Shown here: piece by piece, positions 22,600 to 34,078 of the stretch
How positions within the stretch are numbered: position 1 is the first letter of the stretch
How the letters are laid out: each line of letters begins with the position of its first letter
From: Dipteris shenzhenensis
Lineage: Eukaryota > Polypodiophyta > Polypodiopsida > Gleicheniales
DNA length: 64,000 bases
Strand: one strand, 5' to 3'
Assembly (NCBI GenBank): GCA_047967505.1
Contig: CM106538.1
Translations under genes and position numbers: made by a program
Notes under the pieces: generated by a model
What the model saw: only the letters and a program-made list of their open reading frames with translations
What the model was told of the DNA's origin: nothing
Database searches by the model: none

Positions 22600-25380
22600 G
22601 CTCTTTACCGAGTGGTTTGGTAAAGATGTCTGCAACATTCTCTTTGCTATCACAATGCTGTAGTGTGATTTCACCAAGTAACACTCTTTCTCTGATGAAG
22701 TTCTCTCTGACATCAATGTGCTTTGTCTTGGAGTGATATACTGGATTCTTGGCCAATGCTTGAGCTGATTGATTATCGCAGTATATTGTTGTTGGCTTTG
22801 ACTCATTAAAGTAATCTATTTCTGACAATAGTCTTCTGAGCCATATAGCCTCACATGCACCTATAGTGAGTGCTCTATATTCTGCTTCAGTCAAAGACAA
22901 AGAAACAGTTTGTTGTTTGTTTGACAACCATGAAAATGCATATCCTTGTGTCGATCTCCTAGTCTCATGATCTCCGGCATAGTCACTGTCACAGTATCCA
23001 TGCAACCATGGATGACTTCCTCTGTATTCTATCCCAAACTGTCTTGTACCTCTGATGTATCTCAAGACTCTTTTGGCTGCATTCCAGTGAGACTGTTTTG
23101 GATTTGCCATAAACTGTGCTAGTGAGCTTACTACATAACAAAATATCTGGCCGTGTGATTGTCAGATATATAAGAGATCCGATGAGTTGCCTATAGTACC
23201 TGTCATTGACTGTAGGCTTTTCTGAATCTTTAGTAAGTTCCAAACTCTATTCCATGGGAGTGGCTGAAATCTTGCAGTCTGCCATATGAAACTTCTTCAG
23301 GAGACTGTCAACATACTTGAGCTGACTCATGAATGTGCTATCTGAATCTCTCCAAAACTCAATTCCAAGACAATACTTGAGCTTGCTTTAAGCCGTAGAG
23401 ACTTTTCTTGAGATGGCAAACCTTATTCTCCTTTCTTGGTTCAACATAACCTGCTGGTTGTTGCATGTAGACTTCCTCGCCTAAATAACCATTGAGAAAT
23501 GCATTCTTGATGTGGAGCTGATACACATTCCATCTGTTGAGTGTCACTAGGGATATCAAGAACCATATGGAATCCATCTTTGCTACTGGAGCATAAGTCT
23601 CATCATAGTCCTGACCATATTGTTATGCAAATCCTTTTGCAACTAATCTGGCTTTGTATCTTTGAATACTTCCATTTGGATTGTACTTCACTTTGTATAC
23701 CCATCTGTTTGCTATGGCCTTCTTTCCTAGTGGAAGGTCACATAATTCCCAAGTATTATTGTTATACAAAGGATCCATTTCTTCATTCATAGTAGTTTGC
23801 CATTCTGGCTTGTCTACTGCGTCTTCAAAGTACACTGGCTCTTCTGTAGCCATGATGGTAGTCATAAGAGCATAGTTGGTGGTTTCAACTTGAATTGATT
23901 TGCCTTTTTGAACATATGTCAATCTGGCTGGAGGTCTGCTTTCCCTAGTAGACCGTATGAGCTATTGTGGCTTTGCTTGGGGTGTTATTGGCAATTCTTG
24001 CTCTTCTTCATCAACCTATTCTGTAGATGACTGTGAAGTCGGTGCTTCTATCTCCTGTGTAGGTGAGGTTTTCCATTCTAATTCCTCATCAAAGATTACA
24101 TCTTTGGAGATAATGACCTTGCAGTTGATGGGATCATACAATTTGTATGCTTTGCTTTCTTCATTATACCCAACCATGATGCATTTGCTTGACTTCGCAT
24201 CCAATTTCCTGCGATGATCATCATGTATGTGGGCATATGCTATGCAACCAAATATGAGGAGATGCCCAATGTGTGGCTTGTATCCAGTGAATGCTTCATA
24301 AGGAGTCATACCTTGTATCGGTTTGCAGTAGGAAGCCGATTAAGCAAATAGTTTGCAGTGGCTATTGCTTCTGCCCAATACTAATTTGGAAGGTGCTTTT
24401 CACTAAGCATTGCTCTAGCACTGTCTGCTAAAGTCCCATTCTTCCTTTTAGCTCTTGCATTCTGTTGAGGAGTATTTGCACATGTGAATTGTCTTCAAAT
24501 GCCATGATTTTTACAAAAGTTCATGAATGCTGAAGACATGTATTCACCTCCTCTATCTAATCTCATGGCCTTGATCTTTCTGCTTGTCTGGTTTTCTACC
24601 ATGGCTTTGAATTCTTGAAATTTGGAAAACGCTTCAGATTTCTCTTTCAGAAAGTAGACCCAACAATATCTGCTGTAACTTCGTCGATGAAAGTAAAGTA
24701 GTAAAGTGAACCATTGATGCTGCGGGTCTGGGCATAACCCCATACATTTGTATGTATCAAATCAATAATACCTCGTGCACGAGAGGTACTTCTGCCAAAG
24801 TTGGTTCGCTTTTGTTTGCCAAAGCAGCATGCTTCGCAAACCTTTCCAAGAAACTGTAGCTTCGGAATCCCAATTGCCATATTCTGATTCCTAAGATCTA
24901 ACAAGTACTTGAAGTTGACATGACCATATCTCTTGTGCCATTTCGCAGATAGTGGCATCTATTGCGGTTGAGCTGACATGGCATGCTTATCTAGTACTGT
25001 AGCTAGCATTCTATATAAGCGTCCTTCCTTGACACCTTTTGCTACTAGCTGACATCTTTTGGATTTGTCTCTCATAGTGCATTCATCACTGTCGAAGATG
25101 ACTTTGTAATTGTGTTCCATCATTTGACCTACTGACAAAAGGTTCTTGTTGAGCTTCGGAACATAGAGCACATCTTTCACTAATCCTTTTGTACCAGTGA
25201 AATTGTTCATAGGGATAACGCCTATCCCTTGAACTAGATTCGGTGTATTGTCTACTATGTAGATGATATTTTTCTTTCCTTCTAATGGCTTCATTTCTGT
25301 GAATCATTCCTGATAATTTGTCATGTGAGATGATGCACCGTTGTCGATATACCAAGGATCATGTTCCACTTGGTCGACTT
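22600..25380 (-). pseudogene. Copia-C pol (protease, integrase, partial RT, RNase H) pseudogene
   Basis: Minus-strand order: protease around 25350 (ASSHMTNYQ, MKPLEGKKNIIYIVDNTPN). Integrase zinc region: AKWHKRYGHVNFKYLLDL, VCEACCFGKQKRTNFG. Integrase core: RLDRGGEYMSSAFMNFC. Then MTPYEAFTGYKPHIGHLLIF. RT start: NNTWELCDLPLGKKAIANRW and YKARLVAKGFA, followed by a TAA. RT next block: HIKNAFLNGYLGEEVYMQQ, then LKKSLYGLKQA. Here the frame jumps to sequence from beyond the YxDD motif (about 23375), an internal deletion. RNase H: YCDSDYAGDHETRRSTQGY, LTEAEYRALTIGACEAIWL, YCDNQSAQALAKNPVYHSKT, VADIFTKPLGKELF. The MITE truncates its end. Confidence 0.9.
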
Positions 25381-26532
25381 GATAGCTGAAATCCTTTTTG
25401 GGATTGAAATTAGTGTCTGGGTACATTGTATCAGTCTGATGCATTTTGTCGCTTGCAAGGAACATATTTCCATGTTCATTTGGAAAATGACTGTGACTAG
25501 AATGTCCACCACGATGATTTCCTCTACCTCAGGAATTCCCTCGATTACTACTGGACTGATCGCCTTGGTCGTATTGCTTCTTGCGACAATCTCTTTCATA
25601 GTGTCCAAACTTATGACAGTAGTTGCACTGATTGTTTGACACGTTGGTGGATGCATTCCCTCGTTCTTGAAATCTTCCTCGGTTGGAATGATTTCCTCTT
25701 TGCTGATTCTGGTGTTGCTGATGCTGATGCTCACTTTGATTTTGTTGCTGATGATGACCACTTTTCTGATATAATCTACCTCTACCTCTGCCTCTGCCTC
25801 TGTTTCTGTCTGAAGCTATGAATTCTTGATCATTAGAATGACCTTTACGTGCTTGAATTGCTCGCGTCTTGAGTTCTTCACCGAGTAGGACTGATTGAAG
25901 TTCTTCTAGTGTCGAAATTTGCCGTTGTATGGCAATACTCTGGACTAGATTCTCGTATCCGTCTCCTAGTCCATTCAGAATGACTTGAACCATTTCTGCG
26001 GGGTTCATTGTCTCTCTTGCTGCTGCAAGTTGATTGTTGTATTCTTTTATGTGGAGTACATAAGCATGACCGGTTTCGTTGTTGCGAAAACTCTGGTTGA
26101 TTTGCTTTCTCAGTGTGAGAATCCTGAATGTGTTCTTGGACTCGTAGAGAGCTGCGAACATATCCCATGCTTCTTTCGATGTCTTGACTGTGTTGAGCTA
26201 TCCTAGCATGACATCTTGCACATTCTGCTTGATCAGATGATAGGCGTACTTGTCTTTCTTATCCCATTCTGCCTGAGCTCGGGCAATGGTAGGATCTACT
26301 ACTGGTGCGGAAACTATTTGTGTAGCTGTAGATCCAATTGTAGATTTGTGACATCAGATGGAGTAGAGCTACTTGTGGCTGGATCGGCCAATGGTCTAGG
26401 TGTAGACCCATCGACATACTCCCATTTGTCCTGAAGTACAAGAATGGTCTCCATTTAGTATTTCCATGTACCATAATTGGAGTTGTCTAACTTAGTAGAT
26501 GCCTCCAGATTGAGGTTGCTAGTCATAGACAT
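25381..26532 (-). pseudogene. Copia-C gag pseudogene
   Basis: Start MSMTSNLNLEASTKLDNSNY, a normal copia gag opening, with a stop soon after (GTWKY*). The core is AALYESKNTFRILTLRKQIN, NETGHAYVLHIKEYNNQLAA, NPAEMVQVILNGLGDGYENL. An RG- and Q/H-rich linker follows (RNRGRGRGRGRLYQKSG, QQQNQSEHQHQQHQNQQRG), then a zinc knuckle CNYCHKFGHYERDC. Copia-B and Copia-D share the same gag. Confidence 0.88.
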
Positions 26533-28965
26533 GGTGCAAGAAATGTACCCAAAAGTGCCGTGAAAATCTTTGTATGAATCAACTGCAAATACACTGACTG
26601 TGCCAAGTGAAATCTCTGAGCTGTCGGTGAAGATAGAACTGCAATATATAAAATCTATGATCTGTATTACAAGGCTTGTGGCAATGATGCCAGGAATAGC
26701 CAAGAGGCTTTACAAGGCTGAAATGATGTGCACGATGCTGTGAGATAGCCGAATAGGCTTTACAATGGTGGCATGTGTGTGTGAAATCAAGTGCTATCTA
26801 CCCACTGAAACAATATGCAATGCCTCTGTACTCTCTGAAGTCTGCTCACTAAACTGATGAACATAAGGTTTCAGGTAATGTAATGATGTGAAACCGTATG
26901 TGAGCGTATGGACTACTCCGAGTAGGTACTAGTCAGGAATTTCCGGCATGGCTTAGATTGGCAACTTGGGGAGATTCAAAGCGTCCCCTCTATGGTGATC
27001 TAGCCTACTCTGATCTATATCTATACCAACTGTCGATCGATGAAAGAATAGTAAATAATTCCTTTTCTTTTGTTCTTTTTAAGAGCTGTGTCAGATGCTC
27101 GATGTAGAGAGAAATGTGCGTGAAGGAAGTGGTTTTGTCGACGAGGCTCAAATGTGAATGTAACTTGCACCAAAATGTGCGCCTGATGTGACAACGTGTA
27201 CAACACGAAAAAACGAGCGACTTTCCTTTTTGAAGCGCCCTCAAATTCTTCCTGGATCAAGAGATACGACTTGATCTAGGTGGAGGGGCAAAAGGAGTGC
27301 AAATGGTGCTCAATGATGATGTGTCACTATGGGTCACATGCAGTGTGATGTGGCACTATGATTACCAAGAGGTGTGCCAATGGACATCTGTACTGAGGTG
27401 GCAGGAGTGGTCACATGAAGTGATTGTGGAGCACTGTGTGCCTCTGCAGGGGTCAGTGTTGATTGGACAGCTGAGGTGGCACAAATGATGATGTCAGTAG
27501 ATGATGTGGCAATAATGACATGGCAGTGATGACATGGCTATGCCGATGTGGCAGATGAGCTGGTAGCGTGACGTGTCTATGATGACATGGCACAAGTGAC
27601 ATGGCAGATGACATGTCAGATAAGGTTGACATGGCACATGCTGATGTGGTAGATTGACTTTGACTCACACATGGCAGTCGGTGACAACTGGCAGATAAGC
27701 TGATGATGTGGTAGCTTCATGGGGCTGCTGACATGTCACTTAGAGTGACGTGGTAGATAGGGTGCCATGTGTCACAATTGTGACCAAACCACCTAACCAA
27801 GGTTGATGGAACCTAACCTTGGTTAGCTCCTATCTACAACATATCAGTCTGAGAGCAAGAGAGACTCTAAGTAGGAAGACGACGACGAAATGGCCACTTG
27901 GAGAAGATGATGGCAAAGAGACAATCCGTCATTGTGTCGTTGCATGCAGGGAGCTCGTTTTGGAGTTGCGGCGCTTCACCATCTTCTTCACCTTCAAGCT
28001 TGCAAGCTCATAGCCGTTTGAGTGATGCTTTGATGCTGTAGAAGACGTTGAAGCCCGTGGAGGTAAGGAGGCCATTTGGAGCTTCATTGCAGGAATGAAA
28101 GAGCGCTGGAGTGCTAGAAGGAACCTTAGAGCTTCTTAGTATAATCGGGTGGAGAGGCTATCGCTGGAGCGCTCACTGAATAGAGAGGCAAGTTGGAGCA
28201 TTGGCCATCTTGCATGATGGAGCGTTGGAAGCTGCTATAGGGAGGCCGTCTAGGAAGGCACGCGGCTGAGAGTAGAAGGCCGTGGGTCGCACTCGAGGTG
28301 AAGTGTTGTTGCTTCGGGATTCCCCACAAGTCTGTTGCAGAAAGGAGCGCGGTAGGATGGCCTGTTGTCAGAGGGTCGCCCGTGAAGCTATTGTCGGGGG
28401 GTCGTCCATGAAGCGGTTGATGCTGAGAAGCCACCTTTACTGGGGAGCCATCATTTTGCAAGCTGAGAGCATGGAGTAGAGGCCTTGCAGATAGTCATTG
28501 AGGTGGTTAAGGAGCTAGCTACTGGTGATGCAAGTGCTGCTGGAGACCTTTGTAGTTTGGAGAGGCGTCTGGCTTTCCAAACTATGAGAACTATGAGTTC
28601 TGCTTGCCTTGTAGTAGGCCGTGCTTGCTGTTGCATGAGCAAGAGTTAGAGGGTTGCTTATGCGTTGCTAGCTCTCTCAATGAAGCATGTCTCTCAACAT
28701 GTCTCCCTCTCATAGCAGAAATCTCTCAAGAAGGCTCTACTTATTTTTCTCACAAACACTTGAAGAAGATCGCTCTCTCTTGCTTTCAATCAAAAAACTC
28801 TCGCAGTGGAGTTGAATGGATGGAAATCTTTCCAATGAATGGAAATTCTCTATCAAAGAAAGCAAAGGTTCCCTCAGCAGAAGAGAACACTCAATCTCTC
28901 TCGATCTCTCAATCTCTCAATCACTCTCACAAGAAGGATGGCACCTCAGCAGAAGGCAAAACCAT
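26533..28965 (-). other. Unusually long 5' leader of Copia-C with minisatellite
   Basis: About 2.4 kb separates the primer-binding site from the gag start, far longer than in Copia-A (about 60 bases). Within it, 27460-27780 is a degenerate tandem array of about 10-20 bp units such as GATGACATGGCA and GATGTGGCA. The rest (27800-28960) has mixed composition with CT-rich ends. No protein family was recognised; it could be captured host sequence or an expanded untranslated region. Confidence 0.55.
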
Positions 28966-28977
28966 GCTCTGATACCA
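28966..28977 (-). promoter_or_regulatory. Primer-binding site of Copia-C
   Basis: Minus strand reads TGGTATCAGAGC immediately inside the 5' LTR, complementary to initiator Met-tRNA. Confidence 0.93.
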
Positions 28978-29234
28978 TGACAAAATATGAAGAGGGGAGA
29001 GGAGAAGAGTGGAGATAAGGAGAGAGGGCACAGCTAGAGAGCACACCACAAATGACTAACTATACACTAGATTTAGTTGAAAAAATAGAATATATACAAA
29101 CCCTTTTAGGGTTAGGGTTAGGGGATCTAACCCTTTCCTTTATAGCACTCTGTTGGGTTAGTGCTATGCACATATGATCACGTGATGGTGCTATGCACAC
29201 ATGATCACATGATGTTGAGCGTGAACTCTCAACA
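28978..29234 (-). repeat. 5' LTR of Copia-C
   Basis: Minus strand starts TGTTGAGAG and ends ATTTTGTCA. It contains a telomere-like CCCTAACCCTAACCCTAAA followed by AGGGTTTGTATATATTC, the latter a likely TATA region. Confidence 0.93.
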
Positions 29235-29415
29235 GATTTCTCCAAATAACCAACCCACAGCATAATAGCCGGTGTGAGGTGACCACTTGGGCCCTTTGTT
29301 CTTGGGGCTGCCTCTTCCCTACAATAAAGTTTTAGAGCAAACCAAGAAAATCTTGCACATGGAGCACATCTGGGATCTTGTGTCTCACAACTCTCTATCC
29401 AATGCAATGAGCTTC

Positions 29416-29680
29416 CACAACAAGACAAAGCAACCATAGACGCACATATAGACACGTTTATTGAACTAAATAAGAAACTTATGGGCGCGTCTATTTGCGC
29501 ATCTGGAGACCCGCGTCTACTAGTGCGTCTATATAGCAGACACACACGCGTATAGACGTGCATTTAGACGCTTAAATAGACGCTCTTATAAACGTGTTTA
29601 TAGATGCAAAAATAGACGCTTGTCGAACAGACAGACACGTATATAGACGCATTTATAGATGCACTGATAGATGCGCTTTA
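29416..29680 (+). repeat. CACTA left terminus and subterminal repeats
   Basis: The terminal inverted repeat (29416-29445) is followed by many variants of (A/T)TAGACGC(G/A) in both orientations up to about 29680. Such arrays in CACTA elements bind the TNPA-type protein. The same motif recurs at 31620-31790, 32185-32295 and 47570-47830. Confidence 0.88.
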
Positions 29681-30044
29681 TAATATATTTTTTTTAAATT
29701 TACAACATGCTGTGTATGTTGTGTATGCTATATAGTTACAAGAATCCCATTTCCACATTATGTAATTCAATTCTTACAGCCAATGCAATCGCATTTTAAT
29801 TACAATTCCAAATAAAACATTACAACTCCAAAATGCAATAAAATTGAAAGCTCAAAAAGTGCTTGTATGTACATATAGCACGAAGCTAAGGCACATCATG
29901 TGGCTTCAAGTACAAAAAATAAGGAAGCTAAGCCACGTCATGTGGCTTCAAGTACAAAAAATAAGAGGAGTGTATATACAAGAGGCACGAAGCCAAGCCG
30001 GTGGCTTTAAGTACAAAAAAGAGTAGCTAGCACTACTTCTACGA

Positions 30045-31545
30045 CTAATCCTCACTGCCTTCCATGCTCCCTTCTGTGCTCCCTTCTGCACTCCCTTCTG
30101 TGCCTCCTTCCTCGTCTTTCTCGTCGTCTTGTGCAGTCGTCTTGTGCACGGGCCTGTAAACAAGGGACAACATATATCAATGTATGAAAAATCAAATCTT
30201 TACTTATTATATCGGCATTATTTAATTACTTTCAAATACCTCGGGGGCCGCTCCAGTAGCCCGGATATACTGCTCCTCAGTAATCAACCCGTCATCATAG
30301 AAGTGCCTCCATGTATCTCCTCTGCGATGGTGGCGGTGGTAGGCTGTCTCCACAGGAGTAGGGTATCTGCCCACGATCTCAAGCTACAAAATGACACAAT
30401 TTGCGGAGGGATTAGTACAAAAAAACAACCTCCTAATAAACTACATAAGCAATATAATTTGAGATCGATACTTACAAATTGGGCCTCCCATGAATCAACA
30501 CCCCCTGCTCCAAAATGCGTGCTTCCATATTCCTCCATCTGGATCCTTCGTGCCTCCACGTGCTGCAGACTGGGGTCCTCCCTCGCTGACTTCATTGCTT
30601 TCTTCCACTCACGCTTGTGAGCGGTGTGGGGCGGCCCCTTGGTGGTTGACCTCCCTCGAGCTTGGCAATCTCCCCTAGTGCCTGCCTCTTAAGCGAAGAT
30701 CTTTTATTGCCAAGTATCGTAATAATCTTTGACTTGGCCCATTTATCTGTGAACTGGCCATTGGGGGGGTTAGGATACCTAGAGCGAACAGCAGCGAGGG
30801 TCTCATCAGCCAACCTCTTTGGCTGGTCTTTGAAGTGGATAAAGCAATCTCTGTAATTGGTAGCAATTACAGAGCGCATGAAGGCCATGATGTCCTTCCC
30901 CCGCGCATCCATCAAGATGCCTCCTGTCTGAGTGATGTCATAGAATATCGTACCATCACTCGAAGGCACGTCTAAATCATATGAATCATCATTGTCCCCA
31001 CCGCCACCCCTCCCAAAGCACTGTGCCATGCATCCCCCACTGCTCTCCCTGCTACTACGCCTGCTACCGTGTTGTGTCAAGCTCGTACGTTGGCCACTCG
31101 TAGCTGGAGACTGCATGGGACTACGTTGACCACTCGTAGCTGGAGAACTGAGTCTCGACTACACAGGAGTACGTCGACGGCTCTGCGAGACAGAAGGACC
31201 TCCTGACGGCATGGGGGAAGGGGCATAAGACGGCATGGCAGAAGGGGCATAAGACGGCATGGGGGAAGGGACATAAGACGGCATGGGGGAAGGGGCATAA
31301 GACAGCATGGGAGATGGGCCTGCGCTGTGTAGCCGGCTGGGCTGTGCTGACTCCGCTGGGGTGATCTCAGCTGGTGTGGGGTTGTTTGGAGTCTGTAGTG
31401 CCGACTCCTGGGGGGTGTTTAAAGTACCCGTCATATACTCGTATAACTCCGCAGGACTAGGAGGGTGCCCTAAAAGGTTATATAAGTCCTTCCAAATAGA
31501 ATCCCGAGGATCAAGTGAGCTAGAAGCGCTTCTTGTTGAACTGGA
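30045..31545 (-). pseudogene. CACTA accessory (TNPA-like, Transposase_24-type) gene, broken
   Basis: Minus strand, at least three exons. A pyrimidine-rich acceptor ending CCAG lies near 31545. The first exon encodes DSIWKDLYNLLGHPPSPAEL, then a P-S-A-M-P-S-Y repeat tract (31210-31310). The conserved core follows: GRGKDIMAFMRSVIATNYRD-like, RYPNPPNGQFTDKWAKSKI, KRSSLKRQALGEIAKLEGG. A donor GTAAGTATC lies at 30475. The next exon (30240-30385) encodes EIVGRYPTPVETAYHRHHRR and GLITEEQYIRATGAAPE. The last exon ends with an acidic G-S-T-E-G repeat and a stop at 30045-30047. Damage: a TAG at 31156-31158 (Gln expected) and a one-base frameshift near 30620. The family protein binds subterminal repeats with tnp2. 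Confidence 0.75.
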
Positions 31546-31619
31546 AAAAAGAAAAAAAATCTATTACTGATGAGCTGAGAAGAAAGGGGAAGGGAAGAGA
31601 GGATTACTGACTGTTGAAG

Positions 31620-31800
31620 CACGTCTATAGACGCGTCTGACTAGCGCATCTATTTTTGCGTATAACAGTGCGTCTATAGACGCGGCTGTCTGCGTCTGTA
31701 AATAGGCTAGACGCGCGTTTAGACGCGCCTGTAGACGCGGTTTTAGATGCGCTCTGAGACGTGCCTATAGACGCACTCCGACAGACGGACTTTTCTAAAA
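31620..31800 (+). repeat. Internal TAGACGCG-type repeat clusters of the CACTA element
   Basis: Clustered GTCTATAGACGCG-like motifs between the TNPA-like and tnp2 genes, repeated again at 32185-32295. Subterminal-type repeats this far inside (over 2 kb from the left end) lie at the presumed divergent promoter of the two transposition genes, so they may serve autoregulation. Confidence 0.7.
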
Positions 31801-32412
31801 AGTAGAAAAGGACATTGCGCCCGACACACAAACGTGACACTGATACCCAGATCATGCATTTTTTGGATACGAGAAAGTACAAATCCAAAGAGAGCAAACT
31901 TCCAAAGAAGATCAACTGCAAAAAGACTTACCTTGGATAGAGGTATAGAAGGTTCTTCTCCTTTTTCAAAGTTGCTTCTCCTCCTTGTTCGCCCTCCTCT
32001 CCTTTAAGCTTGGAAGTAAGTGTGGGTGCCTTCCTCTTAAGTGTAAGCTTGGAAGTAAGAGTGGGAGCCTTCCTCTTAAGCGTCGAAACTGTGGATCTGC
32101 TAATAAGGAAGCAAGCAAGCCGCGAAGTATAAGTAATGTGAAGAAAAGCGAAGCGAGCGCGCTAAAAGCAGGTTTAAAAGCCGCGTCTATAGGCGCGTCT
32201 AAATACATAGAGTAGACGCGGTTTTAGACGCGCTTTTAGACGTGCCTATAGACATGCACCATAGAACAAACAAACGTGCTTTTAGATGCGCCACAAAGTT
32301 TAAAATTAAACATTTGAAGAAGAGCAAATTTTTGTGGGTTGTTTGTTTGTAGGATATCTTCATCTTCAATAAGTAGCTTCAGTTAGGATGAATCCCTCCG
32401 TATCCACCATCG

Positions 32413-32777
32413 CGAAATGTGGTTGGAGCAAAAAATCAAATGTATGTGTGATCGATGTCGAGGAAACATGTATCGTGCACGCAGGATTACACTCAATCAC
32501 ATCTCAAAGTATGGAGATTGTTCAACTCGAGGAAACATGTATCGTGCACCCTAAACCCACCTTCAACTCTTAATTGCGTCTATTGTTCAGGTCTCACTAC
32601 ATCGGGTTACCATGCATGTCCTGTTTGTGGTCCTTCGCTAGTTGCCTCACGGGTAGACGCATTGAATAAGGTCATCTATGAGAATCACCATCGATTTCTC
32701 CCACCTGATCATCCTAGATATGTTGCCCCTTGGAATGAAGTCCTCCCACAATCACTCATCGTAGGAGATTGGATGAG
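32413..32777 (+). pseudogene. CACTA tnp2 transposase, 5' part (deleted and interrupted)
   Basis: Opens with MWLEQKIKCMCDRCRG and RRITLNHISKYGDCSTRG, the N-terminal zinc region of tnp2-type transposases. A 22-base direct repeat (32458-32479 and 32527-32548) then interrupts. The frame joins, after loss of several hundred codons, to CVYCSGLTTSGYHACPVCGP and HHRFLPPDHPRY, the conserved tnp2 region just downstream of the catalytic core. The segment stops at the 12.3-kb insertion. The missing part would have contained the first catalytic acidic residues. Confidence 0.8.
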
Positions 32778-32781
32778 AATT

Positions 32782-32807
32782 AACACCTATTTCATTAATT
32801 TTGGACT
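32782..32807 (+). repeat. Left terminal inverted repeat of the new element
   Basis: 26 bp identical to the reverse complement of 45028-45053. Directly preceded by AATT inside codons of tnp2. Confidence 0.93.
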
Positions 32808-32910
32808 TTTTGTGTTGTTTTTGGACGAAGCCCAAAAATCCTTCCCAAATGAAAACTTGACTTTATGAAAATATCATTTCCAAATCAAAATTTTACTTTC
32901 TAAAAAGTTT

Positions 32911-33270
32911 CTTCCCAAATCAAAAGTTCACTTTGTGGCACTGTCATATTCACATAAAAATATTGTTTTTTCAATCTATACTTTTGCACCAACATGCAAG
33001 AATTTGAAATAATCCTATATTAGAAATTCTAGCTATATCTAAGTTATTTGTTAATTTAATTATTTTTAATATTATTCCTTGACATTTTTCCTTCCCAAAT
33101 CAAAAGTTCACTTTGTGGCTCTATCATAGTCACATACAAATATTGTTTTTTCAATCTATACTTTTGCACCAACATGCAAGAATTTGAAATAATCCTATAT
33201 TAGAAATTCTAGCTATATCTAAGTTATTTGTTAATTTAATTATTTTTAATATTTTTCCTTGACGTTTTTC
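32911..33270 (+). repeat. Tandem duplication, 180-bp unit x2
   Basis: Two near-identical 180-bp units starting CTTCCCAAATCAAAAGTTCA at 32911 and 33091, just inside the left end of the new element. Non-coding. Confidence 0.9.
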
Positions 33271-33539
33271 GTTGACGTGATAAATTTATAAATCCATGAA
33301 AGGAGACTTAAATATTTCATGAAAATAACATTGTCACTCGGCAATATGCACAAAATTTAACAAAACTTTTAATAAATAGAAAGAAGACATGATGCCATAA
33401 GACCAAAGAGGGATAATAGCAATTGTAGCTTTATGTATATGATTACATTGAGAGACGTTGCTCTTAGCTAGAGTCTTTATATCCAAAATGATATAGATTG
33501 AACATATGTTTACAATTTAAATTGTTGCTCTTAAAGAGC

Positions 33540-33990
33540 CTCAATTCGTGCCATCTGCATAATTTGACACCCCATTGTCTTATTGCTCAATGTCACGACA
33601 GTCCCTTGCCAGTTGCCATCTGCATAATTTGACCTAGGCTTGTCTTGCCAAGCCTTGCCCCTTGGGTGCATTGACTCCCCATTGTCTTATTGCTCAATGC
33701 GATAGTCCCTTGCCAGGTGCCATCTGCATTAACTCCCTGTTGTCTTGCCAAAGCCTTGACCCTTGGGTGACATCTAATGCAAAATACAGGTGCCATCTGC
33801 ATTAACTCCCACAAGTTATCTTGCCAAGCCTTGCCCCTTGGGTGCATTGACTCCCCATTGTCTTATTGCTCAATGTGATAGTCCCTTGCCAGGTGCCATC
33901 TGCATTAACTCCCTATTGTCTTGGCAAGCCTTGACCCTTGGGTGACATCCAGTGCATATTTTGACTCTCATTTGACATACGAGGTGATGA
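33540..33990 (-). repeat. Degenerate tandem repeats 3' of the DUF7869 gene
   Basis: Phrases such as GGTGCCATCTGCATTAACTC, TTGTCTTGCCAAGCCTTG and CCCTTGGGTGCATTGACTCC recur three or more times. The stretch lies downstream of the minus-strand gene's stop. The open frames here are by-products of the repeats. Confidence 0.75.
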
Positions 33991-34078
33991 CTCTGATTAT
34001 AATTGTCTTGGATTGGCTCCTTGCCTAGTACCCAAATAAAATCCTTCTGAATCAATGGACTTCAATACAAAGCTTTAA

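Larger units (their letters stand above)
21730..29234 (-). mobile_element. Copia-C: LTR retrotransposon, RT deleted, carrying a nested MITE
   Basis: 257-bp LTRs at 21730-21986 and 28978-29234 are flanked by a perfect 5-bp duplication GATTT (21725-21729, 29235-29239). Reading the minus strand: 5' LTR, primer-binding site, a very long leader (about 2.4 kb), gag, protease, integrase, RT, RNase H, polypurine tract, 3' LTR. A 448-bp MITE (22144-22591) sits in the end of RNase H. The RT has lost the block holding the YxDD catalytic motif, so the copy is non-autonomous. Confidence 0.95.

Noticed and set aside
32778-32781. TTAA target duplication (piggyBac-like) for the new element
   Set aside because: TTAA can be read at both borders, but excising with one TTAA shifts tnp2 out of frame at the next splice junction, while AATT keeps it in frame.
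33540-33990. Repeats resembling a CRISPR-like array
   Set aside because: Repeat lengths and spacing are irregular and overlapping; this is a degenerate tandem repeat in plant DNA.
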